Positions 1 to 7,847 of a DNA stretch of 64,000 nucleotides are shown here, piece by piece. Under the pieces are notes generated by a model, which saw only the letters and a program-made list of their open reading frames with translations, had not been told where the DNA came from and ran no database searches. This stretch comes from Lachnospiraceae bacterium (GTDB taxonomy: Bacteria; Bacillota; Clostridia; Lachnospirales; Lachnospiraceae), in NCBI GenBank assembly GCA_022791575.1, contig JAAVZI010000039.1:1-64000 (forward strand), in the 5' to 3' direction. Numbering within the stretch: the first letter of the stretch is position 1; each line of letters opens with the position of its first letter. A program made the position numbers and the translations under genes.

Positions 1-33
1 AAACTTATCAGATTATAAGTGATGAAACTATAA

Positions 34-296
34 TCAAACACATTGTAAAAATTGGAGTTTACACAGAAGCCGGCTGATAAGACGGTTTAAGATACCCTTG
101 TCCAATTCCTGTATCGTGGCATACTGCCGGATTTCCCGGATAAAGGTACGGACATCACTTTCCTGCTCATTGGAACGGCACAAGGAGAGGGTCAATTCTT
201 TTAGCTGCTTCTGGTTTTCCTCCTGTTCCCGCTCCATCGCCGCTGTCAGCTCACAAACCGCTGCTCAGACAGGATTCCCTTTGCTTTGTGGTATAC
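34..296 (-). pseudogene. Serine recombinase C-terminal remnant, frameshifted
   Basis: The minus strand encodes a segment resembling the C-terminal tail (DUF4368-like region) of large serine recombinases: ILSEQRFV, then ELTAAMEREQEENQKQL, then FIREIRQYATIQELDKGIL. The first part (about 252-296) and the second (34-248) lie in different frames. Restoring one G near position 250 (GTG GAG CTG instead of GTG AGC TG) joins them into one continuous recombinase-like sequence, so a single-base deletion has broken it. The tail also loses family resemblance after NRLISRLL near position 60. No recombinase catalytic domain is present upstream; the sequence in that place belongs to another broken gene. This is inferred to be a leftover of an integrated element. 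Family identity is by pattern only. Confidence 0.55.
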
Positions 297-578
297 AGAT
301 TCAAAAACATATTCTTCCAAAATATTATCTATATAATCACTTATATCATCTTCAGTAATTTGCGGAATCCCTAAATATTAATGTATATTTTTATAATTTG
401 CCAACTTCGTAATCTTACACTTCGATATTGCTTCTAATTCTAATATAGAATTCACAACTCTACTCAATTGAATTTCCTTGGGTATGCTAAGCCTCCAACA
501 AATTCCAATTACTACTAATACTAGTAAAGCAATGAAACAATTTAGACCTAAATTCTTAATATTATTTTTTTTCATCAT
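297..578 (-). pseudogene. Small membrane protein gene interrupted by in-frame stop and fused to the recombinase tail
   Basis: The intact part is 66 codons (578 to 378): a short basic N-terminus (MMKKNNIKN), one hydrophobic segment (about residues 13-28), then a soluble part ending KITKLANYKNIH before a TAA at 378-380. The same frame stays open past that stop with GIPQITEDDISDYIDNILEE and then runs straight into the recombinase remnant. The combined pattern (LANYKN ... ITEDDISDYIDNIL) resembles the segment of trigger-factor/FKBP-like peptidyl-prolyl isomerases that reads 'LGDYKG ... VTDEDVDAYI'. That suggests a degraded extracytoplasmic isomerase-like protein, but this is tentative. It starts 8 bp after the stop of the upstream gene, so the two were probably cotranscribed. 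Confidence 0.4.
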
Positions 579-586
579 TATACTAA

Positions 587-1051
587 CTACTGTTCAATAA
601 TACTATCTGGATCAATCACATTCTGTTCTGAGCCTTCACCATCTATTGAAAAATTATGATACTGAACAGTTACTATGCTGCCAGGTTTAATCGTACATTC
701 TTCTGCATTAGGATTCTCTATACTATATTCAAATATATCTCCATTTGAATATTTAATTGACAATTTATCGCTTACATCCCTTCCACCAAAAGCTACGTTG
801 ACCAATTCTTCCTTACTAAAGGTATCATTTGAACTGACAGTCTGTCCAACAAACCCCTCAATATACCATGAATCAATCTTTATTTGTATTTCCTGACCTT
901 CTTGCATATAAGAAATATAAATAGGGGCGTTTTGAATTACTCGATGCTGTCTATATAAGTATATTACAAGTATAGTTATTACTACTAATATACACGCCAC
1001 TATTATAAATATGTTCTTCCTTTTCCTAACTTTTTCAACTATAGTTCTCAC
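587..1051 (-). CDS. Hypothetical membrane-anchored protein
   Basis: 154 residues. A basic N-terminus (MRTIVEKVRKRKN) is followed by one strong hydrophobic segment at about residues 14-32 (IFIIVACILVVITILVIYL), then about 120 soluble residues presumably outside the membrane. The soluble part is rich in beta-prone and acidic stretches (IQIKIDSWYIEGFVG, FEYSIENPNAEE). I do not recognise the family. The start is GTG with a purine-rich AGAGAGG almost touching it, so the true start could differ slightly. Base composition is AT-rich compared with the genes after 3 kb. It sits just upstream of a broken membrane-protein gene and a recombinase remnant, which suggests residual cargo of a decayed mobile element. 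Confidence 0.5.
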   Translation of the reverse strand: MRTIVEKVRKRKNIFIIVACILVVITILVIYLYRQHRVIQNAPIYISYMQEGQEIQIKIDSWYIEGFVGQTVSSNDTFSKEELVNVAFGGRDVSDKLSIKYSNGDIFEYSIENPNAEECTIKPGSIVTVQYHNFSIDGEGSEQNVIDPDSIIEQ

Positions 1052-1437
1052 CCTCTCTTTAGATATATTTAGTTATAACATATTATTTAATTCATGTCTA
1101 TAATACTATTAAGTAAATCCCGTACAAACACATGAATGTTTATTCTCTTTACCTGACTTTTACACTTATATAGCGTAAACTCCTTACAAAACCCGAGAAC
1201 AAGGCGTTTGTAGGGAGCCATTTGTATTATGATCTTCTTGAGCCTGACTTTTACAGTTTTAAAACTCAAATTTTTTGTAATTAATGTAAATTAAAATTTT
1301 TTAGAAAGATATTGCGTTATGCTGTTAAGATCAAACTTTGTCACCAATAGGTTTTAGCGCTAAAAATGGAAAACCAATAAATTGTTTCTCACATTATTTC
1401 AGGTTATATCACTTACTTCAATATTTCCATGTTCCTA
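1052..1437. other. AT-rich intergenic stretch with 13-bp direct repeat and a palindrome
   Basis: No convincing gene. A 60-codon minus-strand frame at 1087-1269 lacks a ribosome binding site and recognisable motifs. A 13-bp direct repeat (plus strand CCTGACTTTTACA) occurs at 1152-1164 and 1243-1255. A perfect 14-bp palindrome, TTTTAGCGCTAAAA, lies at 1352-1365 downstream of the cellulase gene. It resembles LacI-family operators in form, but nothing downstream on either strand clearly uses it. No good terminator was found for the cellulase transcript. Confidence 0.4.
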
Positions 1438-3252
1438 TTATTCAAACCGAACAATACAGCCAATCCCCTCCGCTTTGCCTCCAGGCTGAATGGTTTTATT
1501 ATAGTCCATAGCTGAAAAATGAACGACATTACCACTCGAACTGAAGTTTGCATTCCAGCCGGATACTACCTGAGCATTCGCAGGAAATGTCAGTGAACCG
1601 TTCCAACCCTCTTGAACGCCGCCAGCCGTATTATTTACCTTAATTTCATATTGAATATTAAACGCATTGCCTTCCTGCCAGCTGTTGACAACCACAGCTT
1701 CTGCTCCACCTCCAGGCTGCGGCGTAAACTGTTCCGGTGTTTTCTGAACCGGCGGCTGCCAGCTGCTGTTCGAAGAATCAGAACCCATGTTGTTCTGCTG
1801 ATTATTATTCTGATCTGCCGAAGGAACCTGCTGTGAAGAATGATCCGGCTCAACTGGATTCTGCTGCGTATTCTGTACGCTGCCCGAATTCGCTGGAACG
1901 CTGCCAATACTGCCCTGCAAAGTCTTCAAAAGCCACCTTCCGCTTTCTGTCAAGTCCCCCTCCGTAATCCCATTTGTTCGGGAACAGCCTGACTGAATTA
2001 AGGCGGAACTTTCCGCTTTATTAGAAAGGTTCCATGCGATATAACTAACACCATATTGATTCAGTGTCTGAATCCAAAGATCCCCCTGTTCTGTATTGAC
2101 GCCCCCATTTCCAGAAGCATCGCAGATTCCAAACTCGGATACAAAGACTGGAAGTCCGCTTCCTACAGCCTTTGCAAGCGTATTTCTCAGGGAATCCCTA
2201 TGCGTATTTGCGTAGAAATGCAGTGTGTACATAATATTGTTATATCCAGTAATCGGATCTGCACTGGCTTGATCTACCTCCTGGCTCCAGGTAGGCGTAC
2301 CAACAAGAATCACGCCATCAGGGTCCCGTGCACGAATCACCGGAATCACCTCATTCGCATAACGTTTGATCTCACTCCATGATACTCCGCCATTGGGTTC
2401 ATTGCAGATTTCATAGAGTACATGATCGTTATCCTTGTACAAATCCGCCATTTCTGCAAAGAACTCAATAGCCTCTGCTTTATGTGTATTGGGATTGCCA
2501 TCGGAGAGAATATGCCAATCAATGATGACATATAAATCCTGCTCTGTAGCATACTGCACTCCTTGTTTTACCAAATTTTTCAGCTGGCTTTTATTTCCTC
2601 CGCTGCAATAACCATTATACTCTGCCGTATACATCGCAAGACGAACTGTATTCGCTCCCCAGGAACGAAGCTCGCCAAACATTGCAGCATTTACATATTC
2701 TGGAAACCAGCCGAGGCCATGCGTGCTAATTCCTCGCAGCTGAATCGGAGTCCCATCTGCTGTACAGAGCTGATTGCCGACAACAGCCAGTTTACCGGCA
2801 TAATTTCCAGTATGAGCTCCGCCTGCGGAAGCGGAACCTGTTGCTCCGCCCGCTGCTGCCTGCCCCTGACTGCCTGGCTGATTGTTGGGACCTTTTGACT
2901 GATTCTGAGCGTCTGTAGAAGAAACTGGTAACTCGTTTTCCGCGCTTACCGCATTTTCTGTACCTTCTTCTGCTGTAACCGATTCCGAAGTGATTACTGC
3001 TACAGCAGCCTGACTGGCAGCTTTGCTGATATCTACGACAGATGGGGAAGCCTCCGGTTTTGTTTCATATTTTAAAACGCTCTTGGCCTCCTCTGCCTGC
3101 TTCCCTGCATTTTCCTTCCCATCTCGTATTCCTCTGGAATAACATAATACGCACAGCCCAATAATCATAAGCCCTAATACAAGTCCTGATACAGAACATA
3201 TTAAAATTCGACTCTTCGGCTTCTCCAGCCACTGTTTCCATTTTTCGTTCAT
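1438..3252 (-). CDS. Membrane-anchored GH5 endoglucanase with C-terminal CBM2-like domain
   Basis: Predicted cellulase hydrolysing beta-1,4-glucan at the cell surface. From the chosen ATG (604 aa): transmembrane anchor about 14-38; low-complexity Ala/Gly/Gln/Ser linker to about 150; glycoside hydrolase family 5 domain about 155-445, with acid/base Glu285 in NEP (EICNEPNGG) and nucleophile Glu373 (VFVSEFG); Pro/Gln/Asn-rich linker 455-515; and a module about 519-604 with the WNANF and TIQPGG pattern of family 2 cellulose-binding modules. The start at 3252 is preferred because GGAGG lies 11 nt upstream; an ATG 14 codons earlier has no such site. It has its own promoter at 3351-3379 and no dockerin, unlike the pectate lyases at 30-36 kb, so attachment is by the N-terminal anchor rather than a scaffold. 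Confidence 0.88.
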   Translation of the reverse strand: MNEKWKQWLEKPKSRILICSVSGLVLGLMIIGLCVLCYSRGIRDGKENAGKQAEEAKSVLKYETKPEASPSVVDISKAASQAAVAVITSESVTAEEGTENAVSAENELPVSSTDAQNQSKGPNNQPGSQGQAAAGGATGSASAGGAHTGNYAGKLAVVGNQLCTADGTPIQLRGISTHGLGWFPEYVNAAMFGELRSWGANTVRLAMYTAEYNGYCSGGNKSQLKNLVKQGVQYATEQDLYVIIDWHILSDGNPNTHKAEAIEFFAEMADLYKDNDHVLYEICNEPNGGVSWSEIKRYANEVIPVIRARDPDGVILVGTPTWSQEVDQASADPITGYNNIMYTLHFYANTHRDSLRNTLAKAVGSGLPVFVSEFGICDASGNGGVNTEQGDLWIQTLNQYGVSYIAWNLSNKAESSALIQSGCSRTNGITEGDLTESGRWLLKTLQGSIGSVPANSGSVQNTQQNPVEPDHSSQQVPSADQNNNQQNNMGSDSSNSSWQPPVQKTPEQFTPQPGGGAEAVVVNSWQEGNAFNIQYEIKVNNTAGGVQEGWNGSLTFPANAQVVSGWNANFSSSGNVVHFSAMDYNKTIQPGGKAEGIGCIVRFE

Positions 3253-3301
3253 CTTCTTTTTATCCTCCCATACTGACAGATCTTGCCCCATCATAACAAT
3301 G

Positions 3302-3322
3302 ATATAGAAGAAACTACTCCGT
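3302..3322 (-). repeat. 21-bp repeat, copy 1, in the 5' UTR of the cellulase gene
   Basis: The plus-strand sequence from ATATAGAAG to CTACTCCGT is identical over 21 bp to 10385-10405 in the rpmJ-rpsM spacer. Here it runs directly into GTCTAATC (3321-3328). The 12-mer CTCCGTCTAATC (3317-3328) recurs at 10538-10549. The unit therefore looks like an uninterrupted version of a sequence that is split in the ribosomal operon. Both copies face the same way, upstream of minus-strand genes. Confidence 0.75.
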
Positions 3323-3350
3323 CTAATCTTTAATCGCTTCCTGTATCCAT

Positions 3351-3379
3351 ATTATATTGTATTTTTAAACTGATTACAA
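3351..3379 (-). promoter_or_regulatory. Sigma-A type promoter for the cellulase gene
   Basis: On the minus strand TTGTAA (3374-3379) and TATAAT (3351-3356) are separated by exactly 17 bp. Transcription would start near 3344, giving a leader of about 90 nt that contains the 21-bp repeat before the ATG at 3252. Two of six -35 positions differ from TTGACA (four match); the -10 is perfect. Confidence 0.6.
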
Positions 3380-3410
3380 CCCTTTTTGCCTGCTGTTCAA
3401 CCGCGTACTC

Positions 3411-5249
3411 CTATCCCTGCTGATACCACCCTGCCTGCTCACTAAACATCCGATAATATACGCCGCCTTTATCCATCAGCTCTTCATGGCTTCCCTGTTC
3501 TACCATCCTGCCATTATCCAAGACCACAATCAGATCTGCCAACCTGGCAAATCCGATTCGGTGTGATATCAGAACCGATGTTCGATCCATAATGGTATCT
3601 TTTATATGATTAAACTGCTCCATCTCCGCAATCGGATCAAGTGCAGCAGCCGGTTCATCTAGGACTAAGATCTCCCGATTGCTCAGATGAGCACGGGATA
3701 CAGCCAGCCGCTGCCACTCTCCGCCAGAGAACATACTGCTCTTCTGCTGATACCAGCGTCCCATATAATGATCCAACCCATCGTCAAATCGTCTTACCAG
3801 CTTATCCGCTCCACCCTTTTGAGCTGCTTCCATCAGCTCCTGATCCTCATTTACCTTAGAAATGTCTCCAAAAGCAATATTTTCCCGAATCATTAATTCA
3901 AATCGTACATAGTCCTGAAAGGTAACGCCCATTTTTTCTACTAACTCCTCACGGCTCCACTGGGAATAACGTTTCCCCTCAAAAAACATCTGTCCTTCGG
4001 TCGGTGCATAAATTCCCAGCAAAAGCTTGACCAGTGTACTTTTCCCAGCTCCGTTAGCTCCGACTAATGCAACATTTTGTCCTTTTCGAATTTGAAGAGT
4101 CAGATGCTCAATGGCATTTTTATCATCATTATAATGAAAACTGACATCCTTTAGCTCAAATACAATCGGCTTATCACCGGATGTTACCGGTGTGGGACTA
4201 ATACGTGGATCCTCCTCTGCACTGGGAATGACCTTTGTATAATCCGTGCCAAAGAAATGCTTCATAAAATACAGCTTCCGGCAGCTCTCCATCAGACTTG
4301 CCGCGTATCCTCCAACTTGTGAACAGCTGCCGACAATCTGGTCGAACACCGATATAAACAGTGTCAAGCCTCCAAGCTGCAGTTCCCCTTTCCGTACCAG
4401 CAGCAATCCGATTAACAGCACGCCGAATTTTACAAATGTCATAAACAGATGATAAAACTGATACCCAAGCTGAATCTTATTGTTCGATTTACGCCATTTC
4501 TTTCGAAGCGGATGGTAGATTTCACTCCATTTCTTACTAAGCATCCCAAACAAACCCTGAACCCGGAATTCTTTCGCTGCCTCTGTATTGAACACCAGTT
4601 CAAATAGATTGTCGCACCTGCGCCATGTTCCCCGCTCCTCTTCCCAGAACCCAATCGCTTCCTGTACATTCTTTCCACTGGAAAGAAGCCCTGCCACCAG
4701 AAACACCAGAGCCGTGAGCAACAGCACATAGGACGTTCCGGCTGCCAGTATCAGTACACCAACAAGAGAAATCAGAATCAACGCGGTTGTGCCGACATCA
4801 CTTAAGAACCATCCCAACCTCCCTGTCTCTGACTTCACCGCCTCCATATCATCCGCCGTCTCCTTATCGTCAAAACAACGCAGCGGAATATCTTTTACCT
4901 TATTTCCCATCTTTTTCACTATGGCAACAGAATATGTAATATTGGCCATTAAATTCATCAATACAGGTATCACCTGATAGACGGCTTTGACAAACATGAC
5001 CACTGCCAGTACCACTACAAGCAGAATCACATACTCCTGCTTTTCTCCGGCTTCCACATTTTGCTGAATCTGATCCACAATTTGTTTCGTCAGCGCCAGA
5101 AAGAATGTCGGCAGCAGCGCACCTGTAAAATACAACAGCATACAAAGTATCATCCGCGCTTTATCTATCTCCCATGCCTGTTTCATTCCCCAACAAAATC
5201 CCTGCCATGTATGTTTGATATTATCTTTTTTCTTTTTCTCTTTCTTCAT
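3411..5249 (-). CDS. ABC transporter, fused permease/ATPase (half-exporter), partner 1
   Basis: 612-residue half-exporter: N-terminal membrane domain with about six hydrophobic segments (roughly residues 32-325) and C-terminal nucleotide-binding domain. Visible motifs: Walker A GANGAGKS (397-404), signature FSGGE (507-511, a variant of LSGGQ), Walker B ILVLDEP (about 527-533) with the catalytic Glu, and switch His563 (ISHR). It pumps an unidentified substrate out of the cytoplasm using ATP. It lies 45 bp after a similar half-exporter, so the two probably form a heterodimer from one transcript. ATG with AGGAGG 7 nt upstream. No peptidase C39 domain, precursor peptide or regulator is visible nearby, so the substrate (peptide, lipid or drug) cannot be named. 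Confidence 0.85.
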   Translation of the reverse strand: MKKEKKKKDNIKHTWQGFCWGMKQAWEIDKARMILCMLLYFTGALLPTFFLALTKQIVDQIQQNVEAGEKQEYVILLVVVLAVVMFVKAVYQVIPVLMNLMANITYSVAIVKKMGNKVKDIPLRCFDDKETADDMEAVKSETGRLGWFLSDVGTTALILISLVGVLILAAGTSYVLLLTALVFLVAGLLSSGKNVQEAIGFWEEERGTWRRCDNLFELVFNTEAAKEFRVQGLFGMLSKKWSEIYHPLRKKWRKSNNKIQLGYQFYHLFMTFVKFGVLLIGLLLVRKGELQLGGLTLFISVFDQIVGSCSQVGGYAASLMESCRKLYFMKHFFGTDYTKVIPSAEEDPRISPTPVTSGDKPIVFELKDVSFHYNDDKNAIEHLTLQIRKGQNVALVGANGAGKSTLVKLLLGIYAPTEGQMFFEGKRYSQWSREELVEKMGVTFQDYVRFELMIRENIAFGDISKVNEDQELMEAAQKGGADKLVRRFDDGLDHYMGRWYQQKSSMFSGGEWQRLAVSRAHLSNREILVLDEPAAALDPIAEMEQFNHIKDTIMDRTSVLISHRIGFARLADLIVVLDNGRMVEQGSHEELMDKGGVYYRMFSEQAGWYQQG

Positions 5250-5294
5250 GATAAACCTCCTGCATCCACTTCAATCAAACTTTAGCAATCACTT

Positions 5295-7091
5295 CTAATT
5301 CGTATACCACTGGGACTGTGCATGATATGTGGATGTATACAAGCCGTTCTTTTTCATCAGTTCTTCGTGGCTCCCATCCTCTACAATCGCTCCCTCATGA
5401 AATACCAGGATTCGATCCGCCAGACGGGTTGCCCCCAGCCGATGAGATATAAGCAGTACCGTCTTATCACTGGTCAGCTTCCCGAATTCACGATAAAGAT
5501 CTGATTCTGCTACTGGGTCTAACGCTGCAGTCGGCTCGTCCAGAATCATAATTTTAGCCGAATCCTTCAACAGATTCTTAGCCATGGCCAGCTTCTGCCA
5601 TTGTCCCCCGGATAAATCTCTGCCGTTTTTTGCATAATTGCCAAGCGGTGTGTCAAAGCCGTCCGGCATGGCCATAATTTCTTCGTATATGCCCGCCTTT
5701 TTTGCTGCACATGCCACATCTTCATCTGTATGCGGACATCCGAGATCTCCCAGAAGAATATTTTCTTTTATAGTTAACTCATAATGAACAAAATTTTGAT
5801 AAGTACAGGACAAATTATCCCGCAGAATTCCCAGATTTTCTGAAATGTCAATTCCATTGACTAGAATCTGTCCTTCGGTCGGCTGATATAATCCAGTTAA
5901 CAAGGCAATAAAAGTACTTTTTCCGGAGCCATTTTCTCCGATAATTGCAATCTTTTCACCCTGTTTGATTTCCAGATTCAGATTCTTCAGCACCAGACGA
6001 TCGGTCTGCGGGTAGGTAAAGGAAACATTTTGAAAGGTAATGGTTATTTTCTCCGCCTGATTCTGCTGCGGATTTACCTCGTATTTTTCCTCTTCATACT
6101 CCATAACTGTATAATACTCTTCGATATAACGGCCCTCACTGCCAATCACGAGCAAACTCGAAAAGATCTTTTCCACTGCACTCTGGAGGTTGCGGGCGGA
6201 ACTGTAAATTAACACAAAGGAACCGATTCCCCTTTTGCCGCTGTAGATGTCCAATACAATCAGAACCAGAGCGATTCCTATGGCAATATAATTAATCAGA
6301 CTTCCTAACACATTCAGCCCCATATATTTCTTCGTGCTCTTAATTCTTGTTTTATTCAGGATCTCTGTAGATTCATCATATCGCTTGAAAATATAATCAA
6401 ATAAATTGTAAAATTGCATTTCTTTTAAGAATTTCCTGCGGGTCAAAAGCCAGCCGACATATGCCTGAAACCTTGACTCATGAGAATTGTTCTGTTCATT
6501 CCAGTAATTCTCCTCTGTCTGGCGATAACTGATATAAACTGCAGGAATGGAAGCCGCTATAATCATCAGCGCCGCCCAGGGATTTTCCCCCGCGATAATC
6601 ACGCCCACGGTTACAAACTGCGCTCCTGCAAGCAGCACGCCGAACACCGCATCTATCACACCCGACAGGCGCTGATGCATTCTGGCCTTAACAAATTCCA
6701 GAATTCTATGGGTTTCTACATTGTCAAAATATGACAAGCGGATTCGGGAAATTTTTTTCATAATTCCATACTGTACATAATATTCCACCTGATTCCAGAG
6801 CTTTACCTGTGCCCTTTGTGTAAAAATATTCATCACCGCCGACAGCAATTCCACACCCGCCCAGATACCAAGCCAGAACAACGCCGTCCGAAAAGCTGTC
6901 GAAACTCCGCCCAGCAGATCTGCCGCTGCATTTACAAAATATTTTTGAAATACGGCCGTTAATGAAGTAAATGCAGTAATCAACATCCAGACAGAAGTAA
7001 ATGCCAGATATCCACCGCCGCCAGACTGCGCAGTAAGGCGCAGGGACGACACAATCGTTTTGAATACATTTGCCCTTTTTTTCTTATCCAA
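5295..7091 (-). CDS. ABC transporter, fused permease/ATPase (half-exporter), partner 2
   Basis: 598 residues, same architecture as its downstream neighbour: membrane domain about 25-320 and ATPase domain with Walker A GENGSGKS (385-392), canonical signature LSGGQ (493-497), Walker B IMILDEP (514-520) and ISHR switch motif. Both catalytic sites therefore keep their glutamates, unlike exporters with one dead site. The start is TTG at 7089-7091 with GGGAG upstream. It is first in a two-gene operon beginning just after the terminator of the ribosomal operon. Substrate unknown; a multidrug or peptide efflux role is a family-level guess. Confidence 0.84.
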   Translation of the reverse strand: MDKKKRANVFKTIVSSLRLTAQSGGGGYLAFTSVWMLITAFTSLTAVFQKYFVNAAADLLGGVSTAFRTALFWLGIWAGVELLSAVMNIFTQRAQVKLWNQVEYYVQYGIMKKISRIRLSYFDNVETHRILEFVKARMHQRLSGVIDAVFGVLLAGAQFVTVGVIIAGENPWAALMIIAASIPAVYISYRQTEENYWNEQNNSHESRFQAYVGWLLTRRKFLKEMQFYNLFDYIFKRYDESTEILNKTRIKSTKKYMGLNVLGSLINYIAIGIALVLIVLDIYSGKRGIGSFVLIYSSARNLQSAVEKIFSSLLVIGSEGRYIEEYYTVMEYEEEKYEVNPQQNQAEKITITFQNVSFTYPQTDRLVLKNLNLEIKQGEKIAIIGENGSGKSTFIALLTGLYQPTEGQILVNGIDISENLGILRDNLSCTYQNFVHYELTIKENILLGDLGCPHTDEDVACAAKKAGIYEEIMAMPDGFDTPLGNYAKNGRDLSGGQWQKLAMAKNLLKDSAKIMILDEPTAALDPVAESDLYREFGKLTSDKTVLLISHRLGATRLADRILVFHEGAIVEDGSHEELMKKNGLYTSTYHAQSQWYTN

Positions 7092-7164
7092 AATACCAAC
7101 TCCCTTCTTAATATATAGTGTGTGATATCTAACATTGGTTCATTAATTATTTATTTTTTTAAAC

Positions 7165-7200
7165 AAAAAATCCCTATGCATGATTTATGCATAGGGATTT
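7165..7200 (-). terminator. Rho-independent terminator of the ribosomal operon
   Basis: A perfect 12-bp stem (7170-7181 with 7187-7198, ATCCCTATGCAT/ATGCATAGGGAT) with a 5-nt loop. On the minus strand it is followed by TTTTTTGTTT. It lies between rplQ and the ABC exporter genes, closing the long ribosomal transcript. Confidence 0.9.
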
Positions 7201-7232
7201 TACTTTTAAAATGTTAAATTGAAAAGCCTCTA

Positions 7233-7769
7233 TTATACTAGTTCAATTAAAACTTCCATTGCACCATCGCCTTTACGCTGGCCGATCTTAATAATTCTTG
7301 TATAACCACCGTTACGGTCTGTATACTTAGGTGCAATATCATCAAATAATTTTGCCGGAAGGTCTACTTTCTTCGTATTCCGCTTTTTGCCTGCAGCTTC
7401 CTTCGGAACTTCAGTGATCGGATAGAGAATCTTCAACATCTGGCGTCTAGCATGAAGACGGGAAGGCTGATCCTTCTTAATGGTTTTCTCTACTTCATCA
7501 TATACGGTCACTTTCTTACCGTCTACAACTTCTTTCACTCTTTTTCCGTCTGCATCTTTCCTCGGAACCTTCGCTGTAACAGTTACTTCTTCAAAATTAT
7601 CTTTTTCTTTTACAGCTAAGGCAATCAATTTTTCTGCAAATTTACGAATTTCTTTTGCCCTTGCTTCTGTTGTAACAATCTTGCCATGATACAAAAGGTT
7701 TGTCACCTGATTTCTAAGTAACGCCTTTCTCTGACTGGATGTTCTGCCAAGTTTTCTATATTTAGCCAT
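7233..7769 (-). CDS. rplQ: Ribosomal protein L17
   Basis: 50S subunit protein that lies near the peptide exit tunnel. The N-terminus [26 protein letters not shown] is the family hallmark, and the C-terminus [12 protein letters not shown] is typical. At 178 residues it is longer than many bacterial L17 (about 115-130) because of a charged insert (about residues 65-125) between the two conserved parts; such inserts occur in some Clostridia. Last gene of the alpha part of the operon, 78 bp after rpoA, before the terminator at 7165-7200. ATG with GGAGG upstream. Confidence 0.96.
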   Translation of the reverse strand: MAKYRKLGRTSSQRKALLRNQVTNLLYHGKIVTTEARAKEIRKFAEKLIALAVKEKDNFEEVTVTAKVPRKDADGKRVKEVVDGKKVTVYDEVEKTIKKDQPSRLHARRQMLKILYPITEVPKEAAGKKRNTKKVDLPAKLFDDIAPKYTDRNGGYTRIIKIGQRKGDGAMEVLIELV

Positions 7770-7847
7770 TTTATAATTCCTCCATTTGTGGAACAGTCAA
7801 CTATGCATCTTCGGTCTTACTACCTGACTGCTTTTACTCCATAAATT

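Noticed and set aside
98-358. Plus-strand frame of 86 codons opposite the recombinase remnant
   Set aside because: No ribosome binding site or known motif; it is the mirror of the minus-strand recombinase-like coding sequence.
1087-1269. 60-codon minus-strand frame
   Set aside because: No start site signal, no motif, and it spans both copies of the 13-bp direct repeat; treated as non-coding.
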